DNA from: Syntrophaceae bacterium UBA6252
GTDB lineage: Bacteria; Desulfobacterota; Syntrophia; Syntrophales; UBA6807
Length of the DNA stretch: 6,669 nucleotides
Assembly: GCA_002441265.1 (NCBI GenBank)
Contig: DJVQ01000070.1
Location: 1 to 6,669, forward strand
Reading direction: 5' to 3'
Below are positions 1 through 6,640 of the stretch, in pieces. Made by a program: the position numbers and the translations under genes. Position 1 is the first letter of the stretch; the number at the start of each line of letters is the position of its first letter. The notes under the pieces were generated by a model. It saw nothing but the letters and a program-made list of their open reading frames with translations, did not search any database and was not told the DNA's origin.

Positions 1-198
1 CTTGACGTGGTACTCGATCCATTCCCGGTTGATGGAAATGTCCCCCTCGATGTAGTGAAACCGCTTGTGGTCGAGAACGGGTTCCAGGCGGTCGAAGGCA
101 AGGTCCATTCCGTAGACGGACCAGTCCGTCGTCTTAAGGATCCGGTTCGTCAGATGGTGACCGATGAACCCGTTCACGCCGAGAATGAGTATTTTCAT
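1..198 (-). CDS. arnA: ArnA dehydrogenase/decarboxylase domain (UDP-glucuronate decarboxylase) as a separate gene, N-terminal 66 residues only
   Basis: Only the first 66 codons are present; the gene runs off the left edge. The product begins MKILILGVNGFIGHHL and carries the Rossmann dinucleotide motif GVNGFIG at residues 7-13, followed by EGDISI and EWIEYHVK near the cut. These match the start of the C-terminal half of E. coli ArnA almost word for word. That domain is a short-chain dehydrogenase/reductase that uses NAD+ to oxidise C4 of UDP-glucuronate and release CO2, giving UDP-4-keto-arabinose in the cytoplasm. In E. coli it is fused behind the formyltransferase domain. Here it has its own ATG, overlapping the TGA of the upstream formyltransferase gene as ATGA, so it is probably translated by coupling. 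The catalytic residues lie outside the window and cannot be checked. The family call is firm; whether the full protein is intact is unknown. Confidence 0.92.
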   Translation of the reverse strand, partial: MKILILGVNGFIGHHLTNRILKTTDWSVYGMDLAFDRLEPVLDHKRFHYIEGDISINREWIEYHVK

Positions 199-1118
199 GT
201 GAGAATCCAGCCTTCCTTTCCCTCGAAATACCGAATCAATTCCTTTTCGTCCAGCCGTCTCCCGTCGATCTCCCCGCGGAGAAGCCTGAGCCGGCCGTCC
301 TTCCCGCGGACGGAAACGCCGTCGGCGCGCCATTCCAACCGGCCCGGGGGCCGGTCCGGGACGGCGTCCCTCTCCGGAAGCGCCCACCAGACGATCATTT
401 TTTCACCGCCGGGAAGATGGGCGAAGGCCCCGGGATAGGGCTCGGTCACGGCCCGGATGAGATTGTATATCCGGTGAACGGGCCATGTCCAGTCGATCCT
501 TCCGTCCTCCGGCTTCCGCCCGCCGTAGGTGCTCGCCATCCGGTCATCCTGGGGAATCCGGGGCGCCCTCCCCTCGCGGATCAGGGGCAGAAGCTCCGTC
601 AGAAGTTCTCCGGCTGCCTTCTGGAGCTTCCGGTACAGGACGATCGCCGTGTCCTGAAAATCGATGGGGACCTCCCGGCGGCCGACGATGTCGCCGGCGT
701 CGGCCTTCTCCGCCATGTAATGAAGGGTGACGCCCGTCCCGGTTTCGCCGTTCACGAGCACCCAGTTCACGGGACACCGTCCCCGGTATGCCGGCAGCAG
801 GGACCCGTGAAGGTTGAAGGCGCCCCCCGGGGGGATGTCCAGGATCGCCCTTTTCAGAATCTTTCTGTAATAAAAGGAAAAAATGACGTCCGGTCCGAGG
901 CGGCGGATCCGCTCCACCCATTCGGCCGCATTCACGTTTTCCGGGGTGAAGACGGGAACGGACCGCTTCTTCGCCCATCCGGACACGGAATCGAACCACC
1001 GGTTTTCCGAGGGATCGTCCTCGTGGGTGAAGACCGCCAGGACGGGGACCCCGCTTTTCTCCAGGGCGTCGAGCCCCGTGATCCCCATGGCGGAGTATGC
1101 GAAGACGACGGCCTTCAT
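195..1118 (-). CDS. arnA: UDP-L-Ara4N formyltransferase (ArnA N-terminal domain as a stand-alone protein)
   Basis: A 307-residue protein of the methionyl-tRNA formyltransferase-like fold. It would formylate UDP-4-amino-4-deoxy-L-arabinose using 10-formyl-tetrahydrofolate, the step that commits the sugar to ArnC. The catalytic triad known for E. coli ArnA falls at the same numbers: Asn102 and His104 in FNLHGSLLPAYRG, and Asp140 in KADAGDIV. The segment PVNWVLVNGETGTGVTLH (116-133) also matches ArnA closely. The length equals the formyltransferase part of fused ArnA (about 304 residues), and the frame then stops at TGA. That stop overlaps the ATG of the dehydrogenase gene by ATGA, so the two halves of ArnA are separate chains. 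The start ATG likewise overlaps the arnC stop by ATGA. The residue agreement with ArnA makes a generic Met-tRNA formyltransferase unlikely. Confidence 0.95.
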   Translation of the reverse strand: MKAVVFAYSAMGITGLDALEKSGVPVLAVFTHEDDPSENRWFDSVSGWAKKRSVPVFTPENVNAAEWVERIRRLGPDVIFSFYYRKILKRAILDIPPGGAFNLHGSLLPAYRGRCPVNWVLVNGETGTGVTLHYMAEKADAGDIVGRREVPIDFQDTAIVLYRKLQKAAGELLTELLPLIREGRAPRIPQDDRMASTYGGRKPEDGRIDWTWPVHRIYNLIRAVTEPYPGAFAHLPGGEKMIVWWALPERDAVPDRPPGRLEWRADGVSVRGKDGRLRLLRGEIDGRRLDEKELIRYFEGKEGWILT

Positions 1119-2071
1119 TCTTTCTTCCCCGGGCCGCCGTGCACCTTTTCAATCACGAATTCCGGGCGCCGGCGGACTTCCCGGTAGATCCGCCCGATGT
1201 ACTCCCCCATGATGCCGAGGGCGAAGAACTGGAAGCCCACGAAGGCGAAGAGAACGGCGAAGAGGGTGAACACGCCTTCGGCGGCCCACTGGGCGCCGTA
1301 GGCAATACGGGCCACCCCGAGAATGGCCCCGAAGGAAACCCCCAGGACCGCCATGAAAAGACCCGTGTACATGATCAGCTTCAGCGGAAAGACGGAAAAG
1401 GAGGAAACGAGGTCGAACTGCAGGCTCACAAGCCGGGGGAAGGAATAATTGGAGACGCCTCCCGTGCGTTCCCCATGGGTCACGTCGATCTCGGTGGACC
1501 GTTTGGCGAAGTAAACCGCCAGCGCCGGGATGAAGGTGGAGTGTTCGTGGCAGGCCGCCATGCGTTCCACGATGGGTTTCCGGTACGCCCGGAGCATGCA
1601 CCCCCAGTCCCGCATGTTCACGCCGGTCATTTTCCGGGCAAAGGCGTTGACGATGCGGGAGGGAATCGTCCGGAAAAGCGAATCCTTTCTCATCTTCCTG
1701 ACCGACCCGACCACATCCATGTCCTCCCGCTCCATGACCTCCACGAGCCGGGGGATCTCCTCCGGCGGGTTCTGGAGGTCCGCGTCGAGGGTGACCACGA
1801 TTTCCCCCCGGACGATGGAAAAGCCGGAGAAAATGGCCGCATGCTGGCCGTAGTTCTTCGTAAGCTCGACGACCCGGATCTCCGGAAACGATTCCGCGAA
1901 GCCCTTCAGGATGGCAAGGGAACGGTCGGCGCTCCCGTCGTCGACGAAAATGATTTCGTAGGGTCTTTCGAGGCCTTCCATGACGGGCCGAAGCCGGTCG
2001 AGGAGGGGGCGGAGGTTCATTTCCTCGTTGTAGACGGGAATGACAACGGACACCATGGATCGCTCATCCAT
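1115..2071 (-). CDS. arnC: Undecaprenyl-phosphate 4-deoxy-4-formamido-L-arabinose transferase
   Basis: A 318-residue GT2 glycosyltransferase that transfers formylated Ara4N from UDP to undecaprenyl phosphate at the cytoplasmic face of the inner membrane. The GT-A domain occupies about residues 1-225: VVIPVYNEE (9-17), the nucleotide-binding DDG (44-46), and the metal-binding DAD within TLDADLQNPPEEIPRL (94-109). DWGCMLRAYR (155-164) and CHEHSTFIP (174-182) are strongly ArnC-like. Two hydrophobic segments, about 232-257 and 266-288, anchor it to the membrane, followed by GEYIGRIY. Length is close to E. coli ArnC (322). The start at 2071 is preferred because GGGAG lies 10 bases upstream. The next in-frame ATG (residue 6) has no comparable site. 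The gene overlaps the arnB end by 8 bases, and its stop overlaps the formyltransferase start. A DPM1-like or GtrB transferase is the alternative, but context and motifs favour ArnC. Confidence 0.94.
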   Translation of the reverse strand: MDERSMVSVVIPVYNEEMNLRPLLDRLRPVMEGLERPYEIIFVDDGSADRSLAILKGFAESFPEIRVVELTKNYGQHAAIFSGFSIVRGEIVVTLDADLQNPPEEIPRLVEVMEREDMDVVGSVRKMRKDSLFRTIPSRIVNAFARKMTGVNMRDWGCMLRAYRKPIVERMAACHEHSTFIPALAVYFAKRSTEIDVTHGERTGGVSNYSFPRLVSLQFDLVSSFSVFPLKLIMYTGLFMAVLGVSFGAILGVARIAYGAQWAAEGVFTLFAVLFAFVGFQFFALGIMGEYIGRIYREVRRRPEFVIEKVHGGPGKKE

Positions 2072-3218
2072 TTTTCAGGATCTCCCGAATCGCATCACAG
2101 ACATAGTCGACATCGTCGAAGGACATCCCGGGAAACAGGGGGAGGGACACGATGCGTTCCGCCGCCCGTTCCGTTTCCTTCAGGAGGCCGCCGGGCGTCT
2201 CGCCGTACCGCTCCCGGACGTACCGGAGGCGGTGGGCCGCCGGAAAATGAAGTCCGTAGCCGACGTTGAATTCGGAAAGCCGCTGGAAGAAACGGTCCCG
2301 CGGCATTCCGGTCACCTTGACGACGAACAGGTGCCACGGATGCCCGTGGGGATAAGGGGGAACGCCGGGGAGGTCGATCCCGGCGACGTCCGACAGGCCG
2401 TCGAGGTACCGTTCCGCCAGGGATTTTCTCCGGCCGTTGAGCGCATCGACCCTTTCGAGCTGGGCGAGGCCGATTGCCGCATGGAGATCGGTCATGTTGT
2501 ACTTGAATCCGGGCGAGGCGATGTCGTATTCCGGGTTCCCCCCTTTCCCGTACCGCTTCCAGGCGTCCCGTTCGATCCCGTGAAACCTCAGGAGACGGAG
2601 CTTCCTCTCCAGTTCCGGATCGGAGAGGGTGATCATCCCTCCCTCGCCGGTGGTGATGTTCTTGATGGGGTGAAAGGAAAAGACGGCGGGGCGGCCGAAA
2701 CCTCCCGCATGGGTCCCCCCGAAGGTGGTCCCCACGGCGTGGGCGGCGTCCTCGATGACGGCAAGTCCGTGACGTCCCGCGATTTCGAGAATCCGGGCCA
2801 TGTCCGCCGGCGCGCCGGCGAAGTGGACGGGCACGACGGCCTTCGTCCTCGCCGTGATCCGCTCCTCCATGCTTCCGGGATCCATGTTGAGCGTGCCGTA
2901 ATGGACGTCGGCGAAAACCGGCGCCGCGCCGGCAAGGGCGATCATGTTCACCGTGGAGGCGAAGGTCAGGGAGGGGGTGATCACCTCGTCCCCCTCGCCG
3001 ATCTCCAGCGCACGGAGGAGAAGATGCATTCCCGCCGTCGCCGAGGAAAGGGAAAGGGCGCCCTTCGCCCCGGTGAGGCGGCTGAAGCCCTCCTCGAAGG
3101 CGGCGCACAGGGGACCCGTGGTGATCCAGCCGGAGCGGAGGCAGGCGGTCACCTTTTCGATTTCCCCCTCCCCGATGTCGGGCCGGGAAAAGGGAAGGAA
3201 ATCCTTTCTTGCCTTCAT
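2064..3218 (-). CDS. arnB: UDP-4-amino-4-deoxy-L-arabinose--oxoglutarate aminotransferase
   Basis: A 384-residue PLP-dependent aminotransferase of the DegT/DnrJ/EryC1 (sugar aminotransferase) family. It converts UDP-4-keto-arabinose to UDP-L-Ara4N with glutamate as amino donor. The product starts MKARKDFLPFSRP, like E. coli ArnB's FLPFSRP start. SGWITTGP (29-36), SSATAGMH (58-65), GDEVITPSLTFASTVNMI (76-93), PVHFAGAPADM (130-140) and IEDAAHAVGT (155-164) follow the family in order. The likely Schiff-base lysine is Lys186 in FSFHPIKNIT; Asp157 should contact the PLP ring nitrogen. Length matches the family (about 380). A longer frame opens at 3281, but the ATG at 3218 aligns with homologues, has GGGGA upstream, and overlaps the arnT stop as ATGA. 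The far end overlaps arnC by 8 bases. Confidence 0.96.
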   Translation of the reverse strand: MKARKDFLPFSRPDIGEGEIEKVTACLRSGWITTGPLCAAFEEGFSRLTGAKGALSLSSATAGMHLLLRALEIGEGDEVITPSLTFASTVNMIALAGAAPVFADVHYGTLNMDPGSMEERITARTKAVVPVHFAGAPADMARILEIAGRHGLAVIEDAAHAVGTTFGGTHAGGFGRPAVFSFHPIKNITTGEGGMITLSDPELERKLRLLRFHGIERDAWKRYGKGGNPEYDIASPGFKYNMTDLHAAIGLAQLERVDALNGRRKSLAERYLDGLSDVAGIDLPGVPPYPHGHPWHLFVVKVTGMPRDRFFQRLSEFNVGYGLHFPAAHRLRYVRERYGETPGGLLKETERAAERIVSLPLFPGMSFDDVDYVCDAIREILKNG

Positions 3219-4930
3219 GGTTTCGTCCCCGGGGGCGTTCCGCAGGAGACGCGGAAAATAGAGAAGGCCCCGTTCGTCCACAACTCCTCCAGCCGGGGGG
3301 CAAAGCGTTTCAGCACCGCCACCCGCCTGGCATACTGGGTCACCGCATAAAGTTCCTTCTTTTCCCTTAAGAGTTCGAAAAATTCTTGTGTGGTCAGGAA
3401 AAAACGGGCTTTCTCCTCAGGAGGCAACCGGTTCATACCATACTCCAGCTCTCCGAAATCGTCAACGATGGGGGTGCGGACCCCGTCGTAGAAATCGATT
3501 CCGTAGAAGGTGACCTGGAACTGGTAGAGCGGCTCCCCCTTCGGAACGATGTCCCTCGCGGCGAGGGCAACGGGCAGGGCCGTCTTGTAAGGCGTCAGGA
3601 AGCCCGCCAGCGGGAATAGGACGGATCCGAGAAAGAGGGCGGAAAGAAGATAGATGGAAAAAAACCATGCCGTCCTGCCGAACCGTTCCATCCGGTAGGG
3701 AAGAACGGAAAGGGCCGCGAGAACGAGGACGGGGGGAAGGACCTTGAGAAGCCAGGAGAAGGGAAAAAGAAAAGCCAGTTCCCGCAGGGCTTCCAGGTTC
3801 GTGAGGAACGGCGGGACGATCATGACGGCGATGAGCAAAGCGGACTGGATCACCACGGGCCACCGCCGGCTTCCCGGCGGGAGATTCCTCGATGCCGACC
3901 CTTCCGCCCAGGTTCCGAACCACGCGCCGATAAGGACCGCCAGGGGGGGGAAGAGCGGGGCCGCATAGGGGATAAGTTTCGAGGAAGAGATGCTGAAGAA
4001 GATAAAAACGAAAGCAAGCCAGGCCAGGAGAAAGGAAAGGCCCCAACGGTTCGCCGGTTCCGTTCCCCGGAACCGGGATTCCCGGAACACCCGCCAGAGA
4101 AAGGGAAGCCACGGCATGAACCCCAGAACGACGACGGGAAGATAATAGAGGAAAAAGGCGTCCCGGTCGTGCATCGTCGTCGTGTAGCGGAGGAAGTGCT
4201 CCTGAATGAAGAAAAACCGGAAGAAGTCGGGGTTGGCCCACTGCACGAGGACCAGCCATGGGAGGGCAACGAGCAGAAAGACCGCGATCCCCGCGGGGGA
4301 AATGAGCCGCGGGAGGAACCGCCACTTCCCCGCCGCGAGCATCCAGAAAAACAGGATGGCGAAGGGGAACACGATCCCGACGAGCCCCTTGGACAGAAAG
4401 GCCAGCGCCGATGCGAGATAAAGGAGGTACACCCAGAGCTTCCGCCGCCCCTCCTCCTCGACGAACCGGAAGCCCGCCCAGGCGGCCAGGGTGACGAAGA
4501 ACGCGAGCGGCATGTCGAGAATGTTGATCCGGCCGATGAGAAAGTGAAAAACGGACGTGGTCAGGATGGCCGCGGCGAAAAGTCCCGCCCGGCGGTTGAA
4601 GAGCCGGGCCCCCATGGCATAGGTGAGAAGGATCATTCCCCATGCGCAAAGGCCTGTCCACAGTCTCGAGGTGAGTTCGTTTTCCCCGAACAACCGGAAA
4701 AAGATCGCCGTCATCCAGTAGGAGAGGGGGGGCTTTTCGAGATAGACGACCCCGTGGAGGCGCGGGGTGACGTAATCCCCGGAACGGTTCATTTCCTGGG
4801 GGATGGCGCTGTAACGGCCCTCGTCGGGCTCCAGGAGGGGCATGGAAGGCAGGAGGGCCCCGTAGAGAATCAGGGGGACGACGATGAGAACCAGCGCCCG
4901 TTGCAGCCACCCGGTAATTCCCGGACTCAT
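3215..4930 (-). CDS. arnT: Undecaprenyl phosphate-alpha-L-Ara4N:lipid A 4-amino-4-deoxy-L-arabinosyltransferase
   Basis: A 571-residue polytopic inner-membrane GT83/PMT-like transferase that moves L-Ara4N from undecaprenyl phosphate to lipid A phosphates on the periplasmic side. Visible motifs are LLEPDEGRYSAIPQEM (with Asp36-Glu37, the family's putative catalytic acidic pair) in the first periplasmic loop, YLEKPPLSYW (66-68 KPP), Asp139 in NILDMPLAFF, and ALAFLSKGLVG (SKG 180-182). About a dozen hydrophobic segments follow, then a soluble C-terminal domain from about residue 455. E. coli ArnT has 550 residues. I start at ATG 4930 because GGGAG (4939-4943) sits 8 bases upstream. A GTG at 4939 is in frame, but its ribosome site would abut the codon. 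It is the first gene of the operon, unlike E. coli where arnT follows arnD, and its stop overlaps arnB as ATGA. A generic PMT-family transferase is possible, but context supports ArnT. Confidence 0.92.
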   Translation of the reverse strand: MSPGITGWLQRALVLIVVPLILYGALLPSMPLLEPDEGRYSAIPQEMNRSGDYVTPRLHGVVYLEKPPLSYWMTAIFFRLFGENELTSRLWTGLCAWGMILLTYAMGARLFNRRAGLFAAAILTTSVFHFLIGRINILDMPLAFFVTLAAWAGFRFVEEEGRRKLWVYLLYLASALAFLSKGLVGIVFPFAILFFWMLAAGKWRFLPRLISPAGIAVFLLVALPWLVLVQWANPDFFRFFFIQEHFLRYTTTMHDRDAFFLYYLPVVVLGFMPWLPFLWRVFRESRFRGTEPANRWGLSFLLAWLAFVFIFFSISSSKLIPYAAPLFPPLAVLIGAWFGTWAEGSASRNLPPGSRRWPVVIQSALLIAVMIVPPFLTNLEALRELAFLFPFSWLLKVLPPVLVLAALSVLPYRMERFGRTAWFFSIYLLSALFLGSVLFPLAGFLTPYKTALPVALAARDIVPKGEPLYQFQVTFYGIDFYDGVRTPIVDDFGELEYGMNRLPPEEKARFFLTTQEFFELLREKKELYAVTQYARRVAVLKRFAPRLEELWTNGAFSIFRVSCGTPPGTKP

Positions 4931-4976
4931 GAACGACACTCCCGCCGGAAAGGTAATTTTTCGCAGTGCAAACCCA

Positions 4977-5025
4977 TTAGCGGCCCCTTATACCAGAAAG
5001 AAGGCCGTCGCTTAAGGTTTTTTTT
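4977..5025 (+). terminator. Hairpin plus T8 tract upstream of the yacP-like gene
   Basis: On the plus strand TTAGCGGCC (4977-4985) can pair with GGCCGTCGCTTAA (5003-5015), with a 17-base loop and small bulges. It is followed by GG and eight T (5018-5025). An alternative inner pairing is CCTT with AAGG. The layout is that of an intrinsic terminator, but no plus-strand gene lies to its left. It could stop antisense transcription coming out of the arn operon, or act as a leader attenuator for the nuclease gene. The stem is imperfect, so confidence is modest. Confidence 0.35.
4987..4995 (-). promoter_or_regulatory. Putative extended -10 promoter element of the arn operon
   Basis: On the minus strand the bases read TGGTATAAG, a TGn element joined to a hexamer with five of six matches to TATAAT. 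A transcript would start near 4980, leaving a leader of about 50 bases before arnT. The matching -35 region (about 5010-5016, CTTAAG) is a poor sigma-70 match, which is tolerable for extended -10 promoters. I saw no paired PmrA-type half-sites. This is inference from motif and position only. Confidence 0.4.
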
Positions 5026-5093
5026 CTTTGCCGTTGATTTCGCCGCCGGAAGATTTTATGAAGAGAGGAAAACACTTGCGGTGGAAGAAAGCG

Positions 5094-5618
5094 ATGCACC
5101 TCATCGTCGACGGATACAACCTGATCCGCCAGTCCGACCCGTTCCGGGAGGCGGAACGGGTAAGCCTGGAGGCAGGAAGAAAGGCCCTGCTCCGGGCCCT
5201 CGCCCGGTACCGCAAGGCAAGGCGTTGCCGGATCACCGTCGTCTTCGACGGCTGGCAATCCGGCGCCGACCGGGAGGAGCGTGACCGGGAGGAGGGGGTC
5301 ACTGTGGTCTATTCCCGGAAGGGGGAGCGGGCGGACGAGGTGATCGTCCGGATGGCCGAAAGGAAGGGGGAGGAAATCGTCGTCGTCACGTCCGACCGGG
5401 CCGTGGCCCACGCGGTGGAGTCCCTCGGCGGAACGGCGGTGTCCTCGCCCGATTTCGCCCTGCGGCTTTCCATGGCCTCCTTCCCGGAAGAGGGCGGCGA
5501 CGAGGGGGACGACACCGGCGACGAAGACCACACCCGGGAAGGAACGAAAAAGAAAGGCCCCTCCCGGCGGCTCTCCAGGAAAAAGAAAGAGTACCTTTCC
5601 CGGCTGAAAAAACTGTAG
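5094..5618 (+). CDS. NYN-domain ribonuclease, YacP/Rae1 family
   Basis: A 174-residue protein with a PIN-like NYN nuclease fold. The motifs in order are MHLIVDGYNLI (Asp6, Asn9), VVFDGWQSG (Asp52), VYSRKGERADEVIV (Asp81) and VVTSDRAV (Asp101). These acidic residues fit a metal-dependent RNase site. In Bacillus subtilis the family member YacP/Rae1 cleaves mRNA at the ribosomal A site; the role in this organism is inferred. After the domain comes an acidic stretch (132-147) and then a Lys/Arg-rich tail (151-174), which could bind RNA or ribosomes. The start is uncertain: ATG 5094 begins directly at the domain and has GGAAG 6 bases upstream, while ATG 5058 would add a basic dodecapeptide and also has GGAAG. 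TTG 5028 is less likely. The gene is divergent from arnT and probably unrelated to it functionally. Confidence 0.82.
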   Translation: MHLIVDGYNLIRQSDPFREAERVSLEAGRKALLRALARYRKARRCRITVVFDGWQSGADREERDREEGVTVVYSRKGERADEVIVRMAERKGEEIVVVTSDRAVAHAVESLGGTAVSSPDFALRLSMASFPEEGGDEGDDTGDEDHTREGTKKKGPSRRLSRKKKEYLSRLKKL

Positions 5619-5820
5619 CGCCCGCCGCGGAACGCCCCGGACAGCCGGGACTCCGTCCGCTTCCCGGCGGATCATCCCATCACGTCAAGGGACAGCCCAG
5701 GCGTCCTGGCATTCACCGATTTCCTCATGATTCACGGATCCTGCCGTCGAGATGCCTTGAAAACAGGCACAAAGGACGTTCACTTACGGAACCGTCAATT
5801 CTCCTGACCTGTATTTGATT

Positions 5821-5839
5821 TGACAGACACTGTCATTTT
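5821..5839 (+). terminator. Perfect 6-bp inverted repeat followed by TTTT
   Basis: TGACAG, loop ACA, CTGTCA, then TTTT. The arms are perfect but short and only half G+C, and the site is about 200 bases past the yacP-like stop. It may be a weak terminator for that gene or a small protein-binding palindrome. The sequence does not decide between them. Confidence 0.25.
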
Positions 5840-5944
5840 AAGTCTCGTTTCGATGACTGCTGACACCTGCGAGCCTATAGATACATCAAGTTGGAAAACT
5901 AAAAAAAGTCATGATTGAAAGAGAAAACGCTTGGCTAAGCCGCC

Positions 5945-5969
5945 ACAGCCGCCGTTTTTTGGCGGGTGT
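5945..5969 (-). terminator. Strong hairpin just downstream of the acetyltransferase gene
   Basis: ACA-G-CCGCC (5945-5953) pairs with GGCGG-G-TGT (5961-5969): five G/C pairs, one G-G mismatch, three more pairs, and a 7-base loop GTTTTTT. It starts about 30 bases beyond the acetyltransferase stop, where a terminator is expected. On the minus strand the only T-rich run, TTTTCTCTTTC, follows some 20 bases later after a second small hairpin (5929-5940), so it is not a textbook intrinsic terminator. Confidence 0.4.
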
Positions 5970-5999
5970 CGTCGGTCTTCAGCCTTTTGTCAGCAAGTC

Positions 6000-6545
6000 T
6001 TATTCTCGCCAATGCTGTGGCTCGTTCAGGGCTTTTGAGCATTTCACCTTTCCTTTGATATTCCCTAATGCGTCACCATTTATTGCTTGAACCATCCATG
6101 CTGTAGAATGCTCCTCAGGTATTGGATATGGTGCCTCAAACCCCTGTATTCCAGCCGGAGCGAATCCACAACGTGGGTAATATGTCGGGTGGCCGAGAAC
6201 AAATACTAATTCTGTTCCTGCTGTTTGCAATATCTTTAATCCTTCATTAATCAGTTTTTGCCCTATTCCGCTTTTTTGAAAAGATGGAAGCACTGCTAAG
6301 GGAGCTAAAATCTGGGCCGACACTGATGACGCAGTTTGGGTAATTGTAACTTTAGTGTAAAGAATATGTCCGATTAATTTGTTATCATTAACGGCGACCA
6401 GAGACAAAATGGGTCTTGCCGTTTCATCATCCATTAAATCATTGACAAGTTTGGAAATTACAGGACCTTTTTCCTTGCCAAAGGCTTGATTGTGTATGTT
6501 CAGAATTTCACTGCGATCAGATTCAGTTGCGACTCTAATTTTCAT
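6000..6545 (-). CDS. GNAT-family N-acetyltransferase, YhbS-like
   Basis: A 181-residue protein of the Gcn5-related acetyltransferase fold, which transfers acetyl from acetyl-CoA to an amine; the substrate cannot be told from sequence. It starts KIRVATESDRSEILNIH, the usual beta1-alpha1 opening. The pyrophosphate-binding motif A is LAPLAVLPSFQKSGIGQKLI, with the Q-x-x-G-x-G signature at 90-95. GHPTYYPRCGFAPA (118-131) is typical of YhbS (COG3153) proteins. The start at 6545 is supported by AAGGAG (6552-6557) six bases upstream; the frame is open further upstream, but those codons do not extend the domain. Codon use and G+C (about 38 percent in bases 6181-6240) differ sharply from the arn genes, which suggests horizontal gain. 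No link to the arn pathway is apparent. Confidence 0.87.
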   Translation of the reverse strand: MKIRVATESDRSEILNIHNQAFGKEKGPVISKLVNDLMDDETARPILSLVAVNDNKLIGHILYTKVTITQTASSVSAQILAPLAVLPSFQKSGIGQKLINEGLKILQTAGTELVFVLGHPTYYPRCGFAPAGIQGFEAPYPIPEEHSTAWMVQAINGDALGNIKGKVKCSKALNEPQHWRE

Positions 6546-6582
6546 TACTTTCTCCTTCTGTTTCATTGCCAACAGTGCAACA

Positions 6583-6600
6583 GGCGGAAAATGTTCCACC
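6583..6600. repeat. Operator-like inverted repeat, copy proximal to the acetyltransferase
   Basis: GGCGGAA, four bases AATG, TTCCACC: seven-base arms with one mismatch (C against A), centred near 6591.5, about 46 bases before the acetyltransferase start. It resembles the second repeat at 6616-6633, so the two may bind the same dimeric regulator. Confidence 0.35.
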
Positions 6601-6616
6601 ACATCAGGCCATATAG

Positions 6617-6633
6617 GTGGAAATATTTTCCAC
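6617..6633. repeat. Operator-like inverted repeat, distal copy
   Basis: GTGGAAA, loop TAT, TTTCCAC: perfect seven-base arms, centred on 6625. The centre lies about 33 bases from that of the similar repeat at 6583-6600, near three helical turns. Both sit where a promoter for the acetyltransferase would be expected. Confidence 0.4.
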
Positions 6634-6640
6634 TTATTAC

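Larger units (their letters stand above)
5619..5999. other. Intergenic region spanning a composition change
   Basis: No open frame here has a recognisable product or a credible start and ribosome site. The left part (to about 5740) is as GC-rich as the arn operon, and the right part becomes AT-rich like the acetyltransferase gene. It includes small inverted repeats, among them CCCGG/CCGGG at 5636-5650 (no T tract) and those listed separately. I see no tRNA or obvious integrase site. It lies between the 3' ends of two convergent genes. Confidence 0.6.

Noticed and set aside
544..1152. Long open frames opposite or out of frame with the arn genes (for example 417-1187 plus, 1097-2269 plus, 2095-3303 minus, 3462-4910 minus)
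   Set aside because: They are Arg/Pro/Gly-rich translations typical of shadow frames in GC-rich coding DNA and overlap genes with clear catalytic motifs.
3219..3281. Upstream extension of arnB by 21 residues from the ATG at 3281
   Set aside because: Homologues start near FLPFSRP, the ATG at 3218 overlaps the arnT stop as ATGA, and it has a ribosome site; the extension lies wholly inside arnT.
4977..5675. 232-residue minus-strand frame opposite the YacP-type gene
   Set aside because: Complement of a gene with all NYN motifs; low-complexity translation and no family resemblance.
5818..5850. TTGACA at 5820-5825 as a -35 promoter box
   Set aside because: No acceptable -10 hexamer lies 16-18 bases downstream (TCTCGT), and no plus-strand gene follows; it is part of the small palindrome.
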